64,000 bases of DNA from the NCBI GenBank assembly GCA_032027085.1, contig JAVSMS010000001.1, forward strand, positions 3,945,730 to 4,009,729, written 5' to 3'. The translations under genes were made by a program, and so were the position numbers. This DNA is from Pseudorhodoplanes sp. (GTDB lineage: Bacteria; Pseudomonadota; Alphaproteobacteria; Rhizobiales; Xanthobacteraceae). The notes beneath the pieces are model-generated. The model was not told where the DNA came from. It worked only from the letters and a program-made list of their open reading frames with translations, and did not search any database. Positions 9,899-19,800 of the stretch are shown here, one piece after another; positions within the stretch are counted from its first letter, which is position 1, and each line of letters opens with the position of its first letter.

Positions 9899-10684
9899 AT
9901 GCCCGTGATTACCGCCGATGATGGCTGCCCGCTCAATGTAAGGGTCGAAGGTGCAGACAATGCGCCGGTTCTGATGCTGTCCAACTCGCTCGGCACCAAT
10001 CTGCACATGTGGGATCCGCAAGCGAAGGCCTTCGCCGAAAAATTCCGACTCGTGCGTTACGACCGCCGCGGCCACGGCAAATCCGGCGCCCCAAACGGCC
10101 CCTACAGCATGGAGCGCTTCGGCCGCGATGTACTCGCAATCCTCGACGGGCTTGGCATCAACACCATCAATTGGTGCGGACTCTCGATGGGCGGCATGGT
10201 CGGACAATGGCTCGGCGCCCATGCGCCGGACCGCATTGAGAAACTGATCCTGTCCAACACAACCTGCTACTATCCCGACCGTACGCCATGGGTGGACCGC
10301 ATCAAATTTGTGCGTGAGAAAGGCCTTGCCGCCATCGTGCCAGGCAACATGGAACGCTGGTTCACGAAGGAGTTTCGCGAACGCGCGCCCGACACGATGA
10401 AATGGATGAGCGATATGTTTCTCACCACGTCAGTCGAGGGCTATATCGGCTGCTGCGAGGCGATCGCCGCCATGGATCACCGCGATCTGCTGCCGAAGAT
10501 CAAGGCGCCGACGCTGGTGATTGCCGGCAAATACGATCCAGCAACCAATGTCGACGTCGGCGAACACATCAAGTCGAAGATCCCCGGCGCGAAAATTTCA
10601 ATCATCGAGGCGGCGCATATCTCGAATGTCGAGCAGCCGGAGATCTACACAAAGACCGTGCTGGACTTTCTGTCGTCCAGATAA
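9899..10684 (+). CDS. pcaD: beta-ketoadipate enol-lactone hydrolase
   Basis: A 261-residue alpha/beta hydrolase. Ser96 in GLSMGG is the nucleophile; Asp213 in AGKYDPATN and His240 in AAHISN complete the triad. PcaD opens beta-ketoadipate enol-lactone to beta-ketoadipate. The ATG at 9899 was preferred to an in-frame ATG at 9857 because it is preceded by CGGAGG at the right spacing and because the upstream choice would overlap pcaB. It lies between pcaB and pcaC, and the pcaC start is 17 bases after its stop. In some bacteria PcaC and PcaD are fused as PcaL; here they are separate. Confidence 0.93.
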   Translation: MPVITADDGCPLNVRVEGADNAPVLMLSNSLGTNLHMWDPQAKAFAEKFRLVRYDRRGHGKSGAPNGPYSMERFGRDVLAILDGLGINTINWCGLSMGGMVGQWLGAHAPDRIEKLILSNTTCYYPDRTPWVDRIKFVREKGLAAIVPGNMERWFTKEFRERAPDTMKWMSDMFLTTSVEGYIGCCEAIAAMDHRDLLPKIKAPTLVIAGKYDPATNVDVGEHIKSKIPGAKISIIEAAHISNVEQPEIYTKTVLDFLSSR

Positions 10685-10701
10685 TCGTCACGAGGCAAGA
10701 C

Positions 10702-11088
10702 ATGGACGAGAAGGAACGCTACGACAAAGGCATGGTCCGACGCCGCAAGGTGCTAGGCAATGACTGGGTCGATCGCGCCAATGCCGGCAAGAATTCCTTT
10801 AACGAGGAGTTCCAGGATTTCATTACCCGCTATGCCTGGGGCGAAATCTGGACCCGCCCGCACTACGACGAGCGGACACGGCGCGTGCTCGTGATCGGCA
10901 CCATGCTGGCGCTCGACAAGTGGGCGGAGTTCCGCATGCATGTGCGCGCCGCTTTGGTGGAAGGCGGTTTCACCGCCGACGACATCAAAGAGATCATCTT
11001 CCAACAGGCGGTCTATTGCGGCGTGCCGGCCGCCAACCATGCCTTCAAGGAAGCGGGCGAGGTCATCGCCGAGTTTAAGAAGCGTTGA
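10702..11088 (+). CDS. pcaC: 4-carboxymuconolactone decarboxylase
   Basis: The 128-residue protein is a single carboxymuconolactone decarboxylase domain: ERYDKGMVRRRKVLGNDWV at the start and FQQAVYCGVPAANHAFKEA near the end, the latter holding the conserved Cys and His of the family. It converts 4-carboxymuconolactone to beta-ketoadipate enol-lactone, the substrate of the PcaD encoded just upstream. Length and gene order (B, D, C) are what is expected. The ATG at 10702 lies downstream of CGAGGCAAGAC. The next gene is convergent and ends seven bases away. Confidence 0.94.
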   Translation: MDEKERYDKGMVRRRKVLGNDWVDRANAGKNSFNEEFQDFITRYAWGEIWTRPHYDERTRRVLVIGTMLALDKWAEFRMHVRAALVEGGFTADDIKEIIFQQAVYCGVPAANHAFKEAGEVIAEFKKR

Positions 11089-11094
11089 GGAGCG

Positions 11095-11742
11095 TCACGC
11101 CGCGGAGCGTGATAGCCGAATCGGCTGCCGCGGCCTGATCGCCACTGGATCGGCTGCAACATTGGCCGTGCGGCGGAGAGCGTCCCAGCGAAGCGTGCTC
11201 ACGCCGTTGCGTTTCGGCGGCAGCGTCACGTCATAAACCGTGAACCGCTGCCGCGCTGCAGCGGCAAGTTCCAATGCCTTTTCGTCGGCAAGCACACGCT
11301 CAATCATGCTCAGCGTAACAGCCAGCCCGCCGAGCCACAGCGGCAGACGATATTGGCCAAGAAGACCCATCTCTCCGTCAAACAACGCCGGCGTTGCAGC
11401 AATGATGGTGAGCGAGGCGACCAGCAGCACCGCCGCATCCACGACTTCGTGGTCTGTCTCGTGCCCCAGCAGGGATTTGATGCGGCTGACGAGATAGACT
11501 GCGAACAGCGCTGCAACGGACAATTTCAGAGCGCCCAGAAAAGCCGCGGTCCGTATCAGGCCGGTCGCCTCCAGACCGAACCGGCGGCCGATCCCGTGCA
11601 CGACATGGGCGAAACCCGGCAGGTCCAGCCCGTAGACCGGCGAGGCCAGAATACGCACGGCCTCGATGCCGAAATGGATCGTGAAATACAGGGCAATACT
11701 GACCACGAGGAAAGGAATCGATTTCGGAAGCCACCGCCTCAT
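11095..11742 (-). CDS. integral membrane protein of unknown function
   Basis: The 215-residue product has about four hydrophobic segments (LVVSIALYFTIHFGIEAV, then AAFLGALKLSVAALFAVYLV, AAVLLVASLTIIAATPALF and LPLWLGGLAVTLSMI), followed by a basic cytoplasmic tail of about 65 residues. I do not recognise a family. The ATG at 11742 was chosen because GGAGGG lies seven bases upstream; an earlier in-frame ATG at 11778 has a poorer site. It is convergent with pcaC, with only six bases between the stop codons, and may be transcribed on its own; the AraC gene on the same strand ends about 100 bases upstream of it. Confidence 0.72.
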   Translation of the reverse strand: MRRWLPKSIPFLVVSIALYFTIHFGIEAVRILASPVYGLDLPGFAHVVHGIGRRFGLEATGLIRTAAFLGALKLSVAALFAVYLVSRIKSLLGHETDHEVVDAAVLLVASLTIIAATPALFDGEMGLLGQYRLPLWLGGLAVTLSMIERVLADEKALELAAAARQRFTVYDVTLPPKRNGVSTLRWDALRRTANVAADPVAIRPRQPIRLSRSAA

Positions 11743-11845
11743 CACGCCCTCCAGCAGGGCCGGCCTTAAGACTCTCAACGATACGCGCCGCCCTCATCCA
11801 CTACCTTCGGTTGTTCCAATTGCGAGGGCAACGGAAACCATTTGT

Positions 11846-12766
11846 TTACCTTAAGGCGAGCTCCGGCTCCCCGGAGCTGCGCGCTGCACGGCCTAACCGA
11901 AAATCATGCGGCGTCATGCCGGTCTGCTTGCGGAAGAAACGGGCAAAGTGGGACGGATCGGTAAATCCCAGATCATAGGCAATGTCGTGGATTGCGCGGC
12001 TGGTGAAAACCAGTTCGCGTTTGGCCTCGGTCAGGACGCGCTGCCGGATCAGGTGACCTGCCGTGACCCCCGCCGCCCGCTTGACGTGATCGTTAAGGCG
12101 ATCCGCCGTCATGGCCAAAGCTCCGGCATAAAAACCGATCTGGCGCTGCTTCCGGAAATTATCTTCAACCAGACGCTGAAGTGCTTCAACCGTTGCATCA
12201 GCGAGTGAGAGCGTAATGCTGCCGCTGCGCGCGCGGCTGGCTGCGAAGCGTCCAATCTCGACTGCAATCAGCGCCAGCAAGGCGCGCATCGCCAGCCGGT
12301 GCCCTTCGCGCGCGAGCAAGCCCTCCCGATGGAGATTGTTGCACAGCCCCGACAGCCGGCGGACATCGTCGTCACTCTCGAGCGGGAGGCAAGGCTGGCT
12401 TGCAATCGCCTTCAACTGTGCGACCGCCTCGCCCGTGCGCTCCCCCATTGCCGCGGCGACGTCTTCGGTAAAACTGACGATCCAGCCATTCGTGACATTC
12501 GGATTGAAGCGGAATCCATGCGCGACATTCGGTAGAACAACAAAGGCCGCAGGCGCAGTGAAGGCCATGGTCGACGCTTCGAAAATCATTTCGCCGCCCC
12601 CGCTCTCGATCAGCAGAAACTGATAGAGATTGCGGTGACGATGCGCGCGGATCAGCCAGTCATGCGCGGAAGATCGCGAAACAATCGTCTCGACATGGAT
12701 GAAATTAAACGCCTGCTCGTCAGGCGGATCGCCATAGAGATGAAAGAGCGGAAGAGTTGCAACCAT
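11846..12766 (-). CDS. AraC-family transcriptional regulator
   Basis: A 306-residue regulator with an N-terminal cupin-like ligand domain (HRHRNLYQFLLIESGGGEM) and a C-terminal AraC double helix-turn-helix, in which SRAIHDIAYDLGFTDPSHFARFF followed by KQTGMTPHDFR is the second, most conserved helix pair. The overall layout resembles the PobR-like branch that controls aromatic acid catabolism. Proximity to pcaBDC, about 800 bases away, makes an aromatic inducer plausible, but the pca genes are not divergent from it, so this is only an inference. The start is uncertain: ATG codons at 12778 and 12766 and a TTG at 12802 lack a good ribosome binding site. Confidence 0.85.
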   Translation of the reverse strand: MVATLPLFHLYGDPPDEQAFNFIHVETIVSRSSAHDWLIRAHRHRNLYQFLLIESGGGEMIFEASTMAFTAPAAFVVLPNVAHGFRFNPNVTNGWIVSFTEDVAAAMGERTGEAVAQLKAIASQPCLPLESDDDVRRLSGLCNNLHREGLLAREGHRLAMRALLALIAVEIGRFAASRARSGSITLSLADATVEALQRLVEDNFRKQRQIGFYAGALAMTADRLNDHVKRAAGVTAGHLIRQRVLTEAKRELVFTSRAIHDIAYDLGFTDPSHFARFFRKQTGMTPHDFRLGRAARSSGEPELALR

Positions 12767-12881
12767 GCCCGACAGCATAATCGGAGCGACGGAGAGAGCC
12801 AATCCGCATTCGCCGAGCAGAGCGGAAGCCCCGCTGTTGCGGAGCTTCCTGTTGCATGAGCAACACTTTTCTCAGATCACA

Positions 12882-13019
12882 TCAGCGGCTCTGGCCGCCC
12901 TGCTGCCCGCCTTGCTGGCCGGGCTTCTGACCGCCCTGTTGCTGCCCGCCTTGGCCCGGTTGCTGGGTCTGCTGACCGGGCTTCTCTTTGGGATTATTCT
13001 GTTGCTGTTGGCTGCCCAT
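12882..13019 (-). CDS. small Gln/Gly-rich low-complexity protein (45 aa)
   Basis: Reading the minus strand from the ATG at 13019 gives a 45-residue protein made almost entirely of Gln, Gly, Pro and Lys, starting MGSQQQQNNPKEKPGQQTQQ and continuing with repeats of the type GGQ, GQQ and KPGQQGG up to GGQSR and a TGA. AGGAGA sits at a proper distance before the ATG, which supports translation. No hydrophobic segment or signal peptide is present; such a chain is expected to be disordered. It lies upstream of the AraC gene on the same strand, about 115 bases from it, and downstream of the desaturase gene. Similar small Gln/Gly-rich proteins are, to my knowledge, common in this bacterial group, with no assigned role. 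Confidence 0.6.
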   Translation of the reverse strand: MGSQQQQNNPKEKPGQQTQQPGQGGQQQGGQKPGQQGGQQGGQSR

Positions 13020-13095
13020 CTACGCTCTCCTAGAAGTTGGCCCCGCACTCCAACGTCGGGCCGGGCACCGTCGTTCCTCCCTCGGCTAATTTTGC

Positions 13096-13890
13096 TCAAT
13101 TGCGGCGAAACGGCTGTGTCAGGAGGCGATCGATGCGGAGTTCGCGCAAATTGCGGAAGACAGGCAGGCCGATGGTCATGCGCTGGTGACCTGCCGCCGG
13201 TTGCGCACGGTAGGTTCCGAACAGACGATCCCACCAAGGAAGATTGAAGCCGAAATTGCTGTCGGTCTCCACCCGATCGATCGAATGATGGACGCGATGC
13301 ATATCAGGTGTGACCACGACAAGGCGCATGCTCCGATCAAGCCAAGCCGGTATCGCCACATTCGCATGATTGAAAACCGACGTGGCGTTCAGAACAATCT
13401 CAAAAACAAGAACCGCGACAGGAGGAATGCCGAACGCAAGCACGGTCACGATCTTGATCACGAGCGAGATCAAGATTTCAATCGGATGAAAACGGACGCC
13501 GGTGGTCACATCCACGTCGAGATCGGCGTGGTGTACGCGGTGCAAGCGCCACAACCAAGGCACGTGGTGAAAGACATAGTGCTGGGCGTAAATCACGAAA
13601 TCGAGAATGAGAAAGCCGGCAAGCCCGGCGAACCATCCCGGCAGGCCAGCCAAATTGAACAGGCCCCAGCCATGCGTCGACGCCATGACCGCGACGCCGA
13701 CAACCGCGGTAGGGACCAGCAGCCGCACCGTCAGTACGTCGACGGCAAGCATCCCCAGATTGCCGGGCCAGCGGGGGCCGCGCCCAACCAGCAATGCCCG
13801 GCATGGACTGACGAGCTCCCAGCCGGCCATGAGCGCAAAAATCGCGCCGAAAGACCCGACACGGATCGCCATTTCAATTAAGGGTTCCAC
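13096..13890 (-). CDS. sterol desaturase/fatty acid hydroxylase family membrane enzyme
   Basis: The 264-residue membrane protein has the histidine boxes of the non-haem di-iron fatty acid hydroxylase superfamily: QHYVFHH (His104, His108, His109), HRVHHADLD (His117, His120, His121), an isolated NHAN His175, and MHRVHHSID (His198, His201, His202). Four to five hydrophobic segments surround them. Enzymes of this family hydroxylate or desaturate lipids such as hopanoids, carotenoids or fatty acids; the substrate here cannot be told. No biosynthetic partner genes lie next to it. The downstream Gln/Gly-rich gene is on the same strand 76 bases away. Confidence 0.88.
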   Translation of the reverse strand: MEPLIEMAIRVGSFGAIFALMAGWELVSPCRALLVGRGPRWPGNLGMLAVDVLTVRLLVPTAVVGVAVMASTHGWGLFNLAGLPGWFAGLAGFLILDFVIYAQHYVFHHVPWLWRLHRVHHADLDVDVTTGVRFHPIEILISLVIKIVTVLAFGIPPVAVLVFEIVLNATSVFNHANVAIPAWLDRSMRLVVVTPDMHRVHHSIDRVETDSNFGFNLPWWDRLFGTYRAQPAAGHQRMTIGLPVFRNLRELRIDRLLTQPFRRN

Positions 13891-14080
13891 GCCGGCGATG
13901 ATCTATTTTCGCCCCCTTCCGGGCAAGACCCTGCGACGCTGCGCATGTGGTTAGACCAGCCGAATGCGTTGCTGGGCGTAGGCCGCGCTGCTAAGAAAAA
14001 GCCTTTGCCGCGGGCCTGCATCGTTCGTCGGCATGGCCGGGCGCAGCGTGATTGCGGGGAGTGGGAGGCGCATCGGATTC

Positions 14081-14998
<918 letters not shown>

Positions 14999-14999
14999 T

Positions 15000-16385
15000 A
15001 TGACCTTGCAGGCATCGGCGCCAAAGCAGGGCGTAAATGTCGTGCGTGCCGTCCGCGATGCGGCGCTCGCGGGTCTGGTCGCCTTCGGCGTTCTGCTGCC
15101 GCTGGTCGGCTTCAAAGCCGTCCAGAACATGCGCAATGAGCTTGCGCTCGAGACGCGGCCGGTCTTGCTCGCGGTCATGGTCGCATTGGTCATAGCCGCC
15201 AGCCTGCTGTCGTCGCTTGTCATTCGCCCATGGTCACAACGCCGCGCGACCGCGCGTCCGGCGGGAGCGAGCGTCAAAGCCGCCGCCTGGCGCGCCACAC
15301 TGGCGAAATTTTTTACACCATTCGCGCTTGGTTTCGCCCTTGTCTATCCGGTGCTGGTGGTCTGGCTTACGGGCTTTGGCGGCGCCGTGAAATGGATCGA
15401 CAATTTCGGCATCCAGCTTCTGATCTACGTGATGCTCGGCTGGGGCCTGAACATCGTGGTCGGCCTCGCCGGTTTGCTTGATCTCGGCTATGTCGCCTTC
15501 TACGCGGTCGGTGCCTATTCCTACGCTCTCCTCGCAAAGACATTTGGCTTCTCGTTCTGGATTCTGCTGCCGCTCGCCGGAATCCTGTCGGCCTTCTGGG
15601 GCATCCTGCTCGGCTTTCCGGTGCTGCGCCTGCGCGGCGATTATCTTGCCATCGTCACCCTCGCCTTCGGCGAGATCATCCGCCTTGTGCTGATCAACTG
15701 GGTCGATCTCACCAGCGGCTATGCCGGCATTAGCGGCATTCCGCGTCCGACATTTTTCGGCATTCCATTCACTGCCAACGAGGACGGCTTCGCCGCCGTT
15801 TTTGGTCTGGAATTCACCCCGCTCTACCGCACCATTTTTCTTTATTACGTCATTCTCGGCCTGGCGCTGCTGACGGCATTCGTCACCATCCGTTTGCGGC
15901 GCCTGCCGATCGGGCGCGCCTGGGAAGCGCTGCGCGAGGACGAGATCGCTTGCCGCTCGCTCGGCATCAACACCACAAACACCAAGCTGACCGCCTTCGG
16001 CATCGGCGCGATGTTCGGCGGCTTTGCCGGCTCGTTCTTCGCGGCCCGCCAGGGATTTATCTCGCCGGAAACCTTCACCTTCATGGAATCGGCGATCATC
16101 GTGTCGATTGTCGTGCTGGGCGGCATGGGCAGCCAGATCGGCGTTGCCATCGCCGCCGTCGTCATGATCGGCGGCACCGAGCTTTTGCGCGACCTCGATT
16201 TCCTGAAGCAGATTTTCGGCTCGGGCTTTGATCCGACGCAATACCGCATGCTCCTGTTCGGACTTGCGATGGTCCTGATCATGATCTGGAAGCCGCGCGG
16301 GCTGATCTCCACGCGCGAGCCGACGGCATTTCTGCATGAGCGCAAGACGGTGGCCGCCAAGTTTGTCGAGGAAGGCCGCGGATGA
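15000..16385 (+). CDS. livM: branched-chain amino acid ABC transporter permease LivM
   Basis: The 461-residue second permease has an N-terminal extension of about 110 residues with two extra hydrophobic stretches before the standard LivM core, where [21 protein letters not shown] and [20 protein letters not shown] are recognisable. The conserved [20 protein letters not shown] is the coupling segment facing the ATPases. LivM proteins with such long N-terminal parts are common in Rhizobiales. The start ATG overlaps closely with livH (one base gap), and the stop overlaps the livG start by four bases (ATGA), so the genes are translationally coupled. Confidence 0.93.
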   Translation: MTLQASAPKQGVNVVRAVRDAALAGLVAFGVLLPLVGFKAVQNMRNELALETRPVLLAVMVALVIAASLLSSLVIRPWSQRRATARPAGASVKAAAWRATLAKFFTPFALGFALVYPVLVVWLTGFGGAVKWIDNFGIQLLIYVMLGWGLNIVVGLAGLLDLGYVAFYAVGAYSYALLAKTFGFSFWILLPLAGILSAFWGILLGFPVLRLRGDYLAIVTLAFGEIIRLVLINWVDLTSGYAGISGIPRPTFFGIPFTANEDGFAAVFGLEFTPLYRTIFLYYVILGLALLTAFVTIRLRRLPIGRAWEALREDEIACRSLGINTTNTKLTAFGIGAMFGGFAGSFFAARQGFISPETFTFMESAIIVSIVVLGGMGSQIGVAIAAVVMIGGTELLRDLDFLKQIFGSGFDPTQYRMLLFGLAMVLIMIWKPRGLISTREPTAFLHERKTVAAKFVEEGRG

Positions 16386-17284
16386 CAGCGAGCGACGTGC
16401 TGCGGGTTGAGCATCTCACCATGCGCTTCGGCGGCCTGCTCGCCATCCATGATCTGTCGTTCAATGCCCGCCAGGGCGAGATCACCGCACTGATCGGACC
16501 GAACGGTGCGGGCAAAACCACCGTGTTCAATTGTATCACGGGCTTCTACAATGCGACCGAAGGCCGGATCTCCCTGCAGCACGGCGATCCGCGCATCTGG
16601 GACGAACTTGATGCGCTGACTGCGAGCTCCGTCCGCAGCCGAGTGCGTCCCGATGGCGCGCTGTTCCTGCTCGAACGAATGCCGGATTATCTGGTGACCA
16701 AACAGGCCCGCGTCGCCCGCACATTCCAGAATATCCGCCTGTTCAAGGGCATGACGGTGCTGGAAAACCTGCTGGTGTCGCAGCACAACCCTTTAATGCA
16801 GGCATCCGGCCTGACCTTCATCGGTCTTTTCGGGCTTGGCGTTTACAGGCGCGCGGAGCAGAACGCGATCGACAAGGCGATCTGGTGGCTGGAGCGGATC
16901 AAGTTGATTGATCGTGCCGACGATCCGGCCGGCGACCTGCCTTATGGCGATCAGCGCCGGCTCGAAATCGCACGCGCCATGTGTACCGACCCGGTTCTGC
17001 TGTGCCTTGATGAACCAGCGGCCGGCCTCAATCCGCGCGAAAGCGCCGAACTGAGTGAATTGCTGCTGTCGATCCGCAAGGACACGAAGACGTCGATCCT
17101 GCTGATCGAGCACGATATGTCGGTGGTGATGGAAATTTCCGATCATATTGTGGTCCTCGACTACGGCATCAAGATTGCCGACGGGACCAGTGAGGAGATC
17201 CGCAACGATCCGAACGTCATCGCGGCGTATCTCGGCGTCGAGGAGGCCGAAGTCGAAGACGTCATAACCGAGGTGGTGCCATGA
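16382..17284 (+). CDS. livG: branched-chain amino acid ABC transporter ATP-binding protein LivG
   Basis: The 300-residue ATPase has Walker A GPNGAGKT at residues 39-46, an ABC signature in the variant form [15 protein letters not shown] and Walker [14 protein letters not shown], followed by the switch His in [11 protein letters not shown]. LivG and LivF together energise the LivHM permease. An insertion of about 30 residues after Walker A is unusual for LivG in model species; I cannot tell whether it matters. The gene overlaps livM by four bases at its start and livF by four bases at its end, the tightest possible operon arrangement. Confidence 0.94.
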   Translation: MTASDVLRVEHLTMRFGGLLAIHDLSFNARQGEITALIGPNGAGKTTVFNCITGFYNATEGRISLQHGDPRIWDELDALTASSVRSRVRPDGALFLLERMPDYLVTKQARVARTFQNIRLFKGMTVLENLLVSQHNPLMQASGLTFIGLFGLGVYRRAEQNAIDKAIWWLERIKLIDRADDPAGDLPYGDQRRLEIARAMCTDPVLLCLDEPAAGLNPRESAELSELLLSIRKDTKTSILLIEHDMSVVMEISDHIVVLDYGIKIADGTSEEIRNDPNVIAAYLGVEEAEVEDVITEVVP

Positions 17285-18048
17285 GCATGCCCGCTCCGGC
17301 ACAACCGACGATGACGAGCACACGACCGCTGCTTTCCATCCGCGGCCTGCAGACGCATTACGGCAACATCGTCGCGTTGCACGGCATCGACCTTGATGTG
17401 AACGAAGGCGAGATCGTCACATTGATCGGCGCGAATGGTGCGGGAAAGTCGACGTTGATGATGACGATCTTCGGCAATCCGCGCGCGTCGCACGGCCGTA
17501 TCGTATTCGACGGCCAGGACATCACCGAACTGCCGACTCACGACATCGCCCGCCTCAACATCGCGCAATCGCCGGAAGGCCGCCGCATTTTTTCACGCAT
17601 GACGGTGCTTGAAAACCTGCAGATGGGGGCCGCCATCGCCGACCCCGGATTGTTCGCGCAGAATCTCGAGCATGTGCTTGCCTTGTTTCCCCGCCTGAAG
17701 GAGCGACTGACCCAGCGCGGCGGCACATTGTCGGGCGGTGAACAGCAGATGCTTGCCATCGCGCGCGCCCTGATGAGCAATCCGCGCCTGCTTCTGCTGG
17801 ACGAGCCATCCCTGGGTCTGGCACCGCTGATCGCACGGCAGATTTTCGACATCATCGCCGACCTCAACCGCCGCAGCGGCCTGACGGTTCTTCTGGTCGA
17901 ACAGAATGCATTTCATGCCTTGCGGCTGGCGCATCGCGGCTTCGTGATGGTCAACGGCCGCATCACCATGAGCGGGACCGGCCGCGAATTGCTGCAGAGG
18001 CCGGAAATCCGCGCCGCTTATCTCGAGGGCGGGCGGCGGGAGGCATAG
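17281..18048 (+). CDS. livF: branched-chain amino acid ABC transporter ATP-binding protein LivF
   Basis: The 255-residue ATPase has Walker A GANGAGKS at residues 50-57, signature LSGGEQQMLAIARAL and Walker B LLLLDEPSLGLAP, with the switch His region LLVEQNAFHALRLAHRG in the LivF form. It pairs with LivG in powering the Liv uptake system. The product starts with about 15 residues rich in Met, Pro and Thr before the ABC domain, so one of the internal ATGs could be the true start. Its stop is directly followed by the next start codon at 18049. Confidence 0.94.
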   Translation: MSMPAPAQPTMTSTRPLLSIRGLQTHYGNIVALHGIDLDVNEGEIVTLIGANGAGKSTLMMTIFGNPRASHGRIVFDGQDITELPTHDIARLNIAQSPEGRRIFSRMTVLENLQMGAAIADPGLFAQNLEHVLALFPRLKERLTQRGGTLSGGEQQMLAIARALMSNPRLLLLDEPSLGLAPLIARQIFDIIADLNRRSGLTVLLVEQNAFHALRLAHRGFVMVNGRITMSGTGRELLQRPEIRAAYLEGGRREA

Positions 18049-18435
18049 ATGGACCTAAACCTCGCCAAATTCCTCTATGAGGAGGACTCGCTCGGGGTTT
18101 TTATTCTGCTCAGCCTGATCATGGGCGGCGGGGCGGCCTACCTGTCCGGCCGGGCGATCGCCGGTACGTGGCGACCGTTGTGGCAGGTTTCGGTCTATAT
18201 GCTGGTGCTGGGCGCGGCGGTCCGCTTCATGCACTTTGCCCTGTTTGAAGGCACCCTGCTCTCGCCGCACTATTATCTTGTGGACACGGCGATCTGCCTC
18301 ATCTTTGGCTGGCTGGGCTACCGCGCCACCCGCGCCGGTCAGATGGCCACCCAATATGGCTGGCTCTATAACCGTTCCGGCTGGCTGGAATGGCGCCCAA
18401 AAACAAGGTCAAATGCCGCCAACAAATCCGGCTGA
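18049..18435 (+). CDS. small membrane protein in the liv operon, DUF6867-like
   Basis: A 128-residue protein with three hydrophobic segments (GVFILLSLIMGGGAAYLSG, LWQVSVYMLVLGAAVRFMHFAL, YYLVDTAICLIFGWLGY) and a basic C-terminal tail ending in RPKTRSNAANKSG. It begins immediately after the livF stop, so it must be translated from the liv mRNA. I recognise it as the small family (DUF6867) that accompanies liv genes in Rhizobiales; its function is unknown. Its conserved place between the ATPases and the binding protein suggests an accessory part of the transporter. Confidence 0.78.
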   Translation: MDLNLAKFLYEEDSLGVFILLSLIMGGGAAYLSGRAIAGTWRPLWQVSVYMLVLGAAVRFMHFALFEGTLLSPHYYLVDTAICLIFGWLGYRATRAGQMATQYGWLYNRSGWLEWRPKTRSNAANKSG

Positions 18436-18518
18436 CCTTTTGCGCCGATTGTCGTTTAATCACACCGAAAGCGGGCCGGCCAAACGCTCGCAAAACATTC
18501 ACCAGGGGAGATGTCTGC

Positions 18519-19652
18519 ATGAAGAGAATTACCACGCTCGGCCTTGCGCTCGGTCTGGCCGTCGCCGTGTCGGGCGCCGCGCAAGCCCAGGTCAAGTTCG
18601 CTGTCGGGGGCCCTTTGACCGGATCGAACGCGGCCTTCGGCGCCCAGTTGAAGAACGGGTTTGACCAGGCGGTGGCCGACATCAATGCCGCCGGCGGTAT
18701 CCTTGGCCAGAAGATTACGACACAGACCGGCGACGATGTCGGCGACCCGAAACAGGGCGTCTCGATCGCCAACAAATTCGCCGCCGAGGGCGTCAAGTTC
18801 GTGGTCGGCCACTTCAACTCCGGTGTGACCATGCCCTCTTCCGAAGTCTATCAGGAGAACGGCATCCTTTCGATCACGCCGGCGTCCACCAACCCCAAGG
18901 TGACCGACCGCGGCATGTGGAACATGTTCCGCATTTGTGGCCGTGACGACCAACAGGGCGGCGTGGCCTCGGACTACATCCTCAAAAACATGAAGGGCAA
19001 GAAGATCGCGATCGTGCATGACAAGACCACTTATGGTCAGGGTCTTGCCGACGAGACGCGCAAGGGCATCAACAAGGGCGGCATGAAGGAAGTGCTCTAC
19101 GAGGGCATCAATATCGGCGACAAGGATTTCTCGGCGCTGGTCTCCAAGATCAAGGCGACCGGAGCCGACCTCGTCTATTGGGGCGGCCTGCATACCGAGG
19201 GGGGATTGCTGGTGCGGCAGATGCGCGACCAGGGCGTGAAAGCACCCTTGTTCGGCGCCGATGGCATTACCTCGGACGAGTTCGCTGCGATCGGCGGTCC
19301 GGGCGTGGAAGGCACGTTGATGACGTTCGCACCGGATCCCCGCAAGCGGCCGGAAGCCAAGGCGGTGATCGAGAAGTTTCGCGCCAAGAAATTCGAGCCG
19401 GAAGCCTATACGCTCTATAGCTATGCCGCGGTGCAGGTGATCCAGCAGGCCGCGGAAGCCGCCAAGTCGCTGGACCCCAAGAAGGTCGCTGCGCAGATCA
19501 AATCCGGCCAGAAGTTCAAAACCGTGATCGGCGAACTCACCTTCGACAAGAAGGGCGACATCACCCGACCGGACTATGTCGTGTACGTCTGGAAGAAAGG
19601 CGCTGACGGCAAGATCACCTATGTCGAGTTGGATTCAAAACCGAAGTCGTAA
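18519..19652 (+). CDS. livK: branched-chain amino acid ABC transporter substrate-binding protein LivK
   Basis: The 377-residue protein starts with a classic signal peptide, MKRITTLGLALGLAVAVSGAAQAQ, then VKFAVGGPLTGSNAAFGAQLKNG, the start of the type I periplasmic-binding fold of LivK/LivJ. Binding-site-like blocks include VGHFNSGVTMPSSEVY and ADGITSDEFAAIGG. It captures branched-chain amino acids or a related substrate for LivHMGF. The ATG at 18519 has AGGGGAG upstream and fits the signal peptide. The gene is 83 bases after the small membrane gene and is followed by a strong terminator at 19673-19702, marking the operon end. Confidence 0.95.
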   Translation: MKRITTLGLALGLAVAVSGAAQAQVKFAVGGPLTGSNAAFGAQLKNGFDQAVADINAAGGILGQKITTQTGDDVGDPKQGVSIANKFAAEGVKFVVGHFNSGVTMPSSEVYQENGILSITPASTNPKVTDRGMWNMFRICGRDDQQGGVASDYILKNMKGKKIAIVHDKTTYGQGLADETRKGINKGGMKEVLYEGINIGDKDFSALVSKIKATGADLVYWGGLHTEGGLLVRQMRDQGVKAPLFGADGITSDEFAAIGGPGVEGTLMTFAPDPRKRPEAKAVIEKFRAKKFEPEAYTLYSYAAVQVIQQAAEAAKSLDPKKVAAQIKSGQKFKTVIGELTFDKKGDITRPDYVVYVWKKGADGKITYVELDSKPKS

Positions 19653-19672
19653 TTCGATATTCTCTGTTTCGG

Positions 19673-19702
19673 AAAAGCCCGCGCGTCAGCGCGGGCTTTT
19701 TT
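19673..19702 (+). terminator. rho-independent terminator after livK
   Basis: An eight-base GC-only stem, GCCCGCGC (19677-19684) with GCGCGGGC (19689-19696) around a GTCA loop, is followed by six T residues and preceded by AAAA that can pair with them. It begins about 20 bases after the livK stop. Confidence 0.92.
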
Positions 19703-19773
19703 GTTGATTTCGCGCTCAGCCAATTTCGAGTCGTTCCAGTGCGGCGCGAACATTTGATCGCCTGTCACTCGAT

Positions 19774-19800
19774 ATGGGGCCCCGCCTGCGCGAGGACGAC
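19774..19800 (+). repeat. dispersed repeat copy (ATGGG-CCCCGC-CGCG-GACGAC type)
   Basis: ATGGGGCCCCGCCTGCGCGAGGACGAC-type sequence matches, with a few changes, the repeat at 45758-45784 and its inverse at 45645-45671. Short intergenic repeats of this kind are common in Rhizobiales; this copy stands alone. Confidence 0.5.

Noticed and set aside
12765-13247. A plus-strand frame with many Leu residues opposite the Gln/Gly-rich gene.
   Set aside because: Poly-Leu is the antisense reading of poly-Gln/Gly codons; the minus strand has the ribosome binding site.
15234-16337. A 367-codon minus-strand frame opposite livM.
   Set aside because: It is a shadow frame caused by high GC at third positions; the plus strand encodes a clear LivM with membrane spans.
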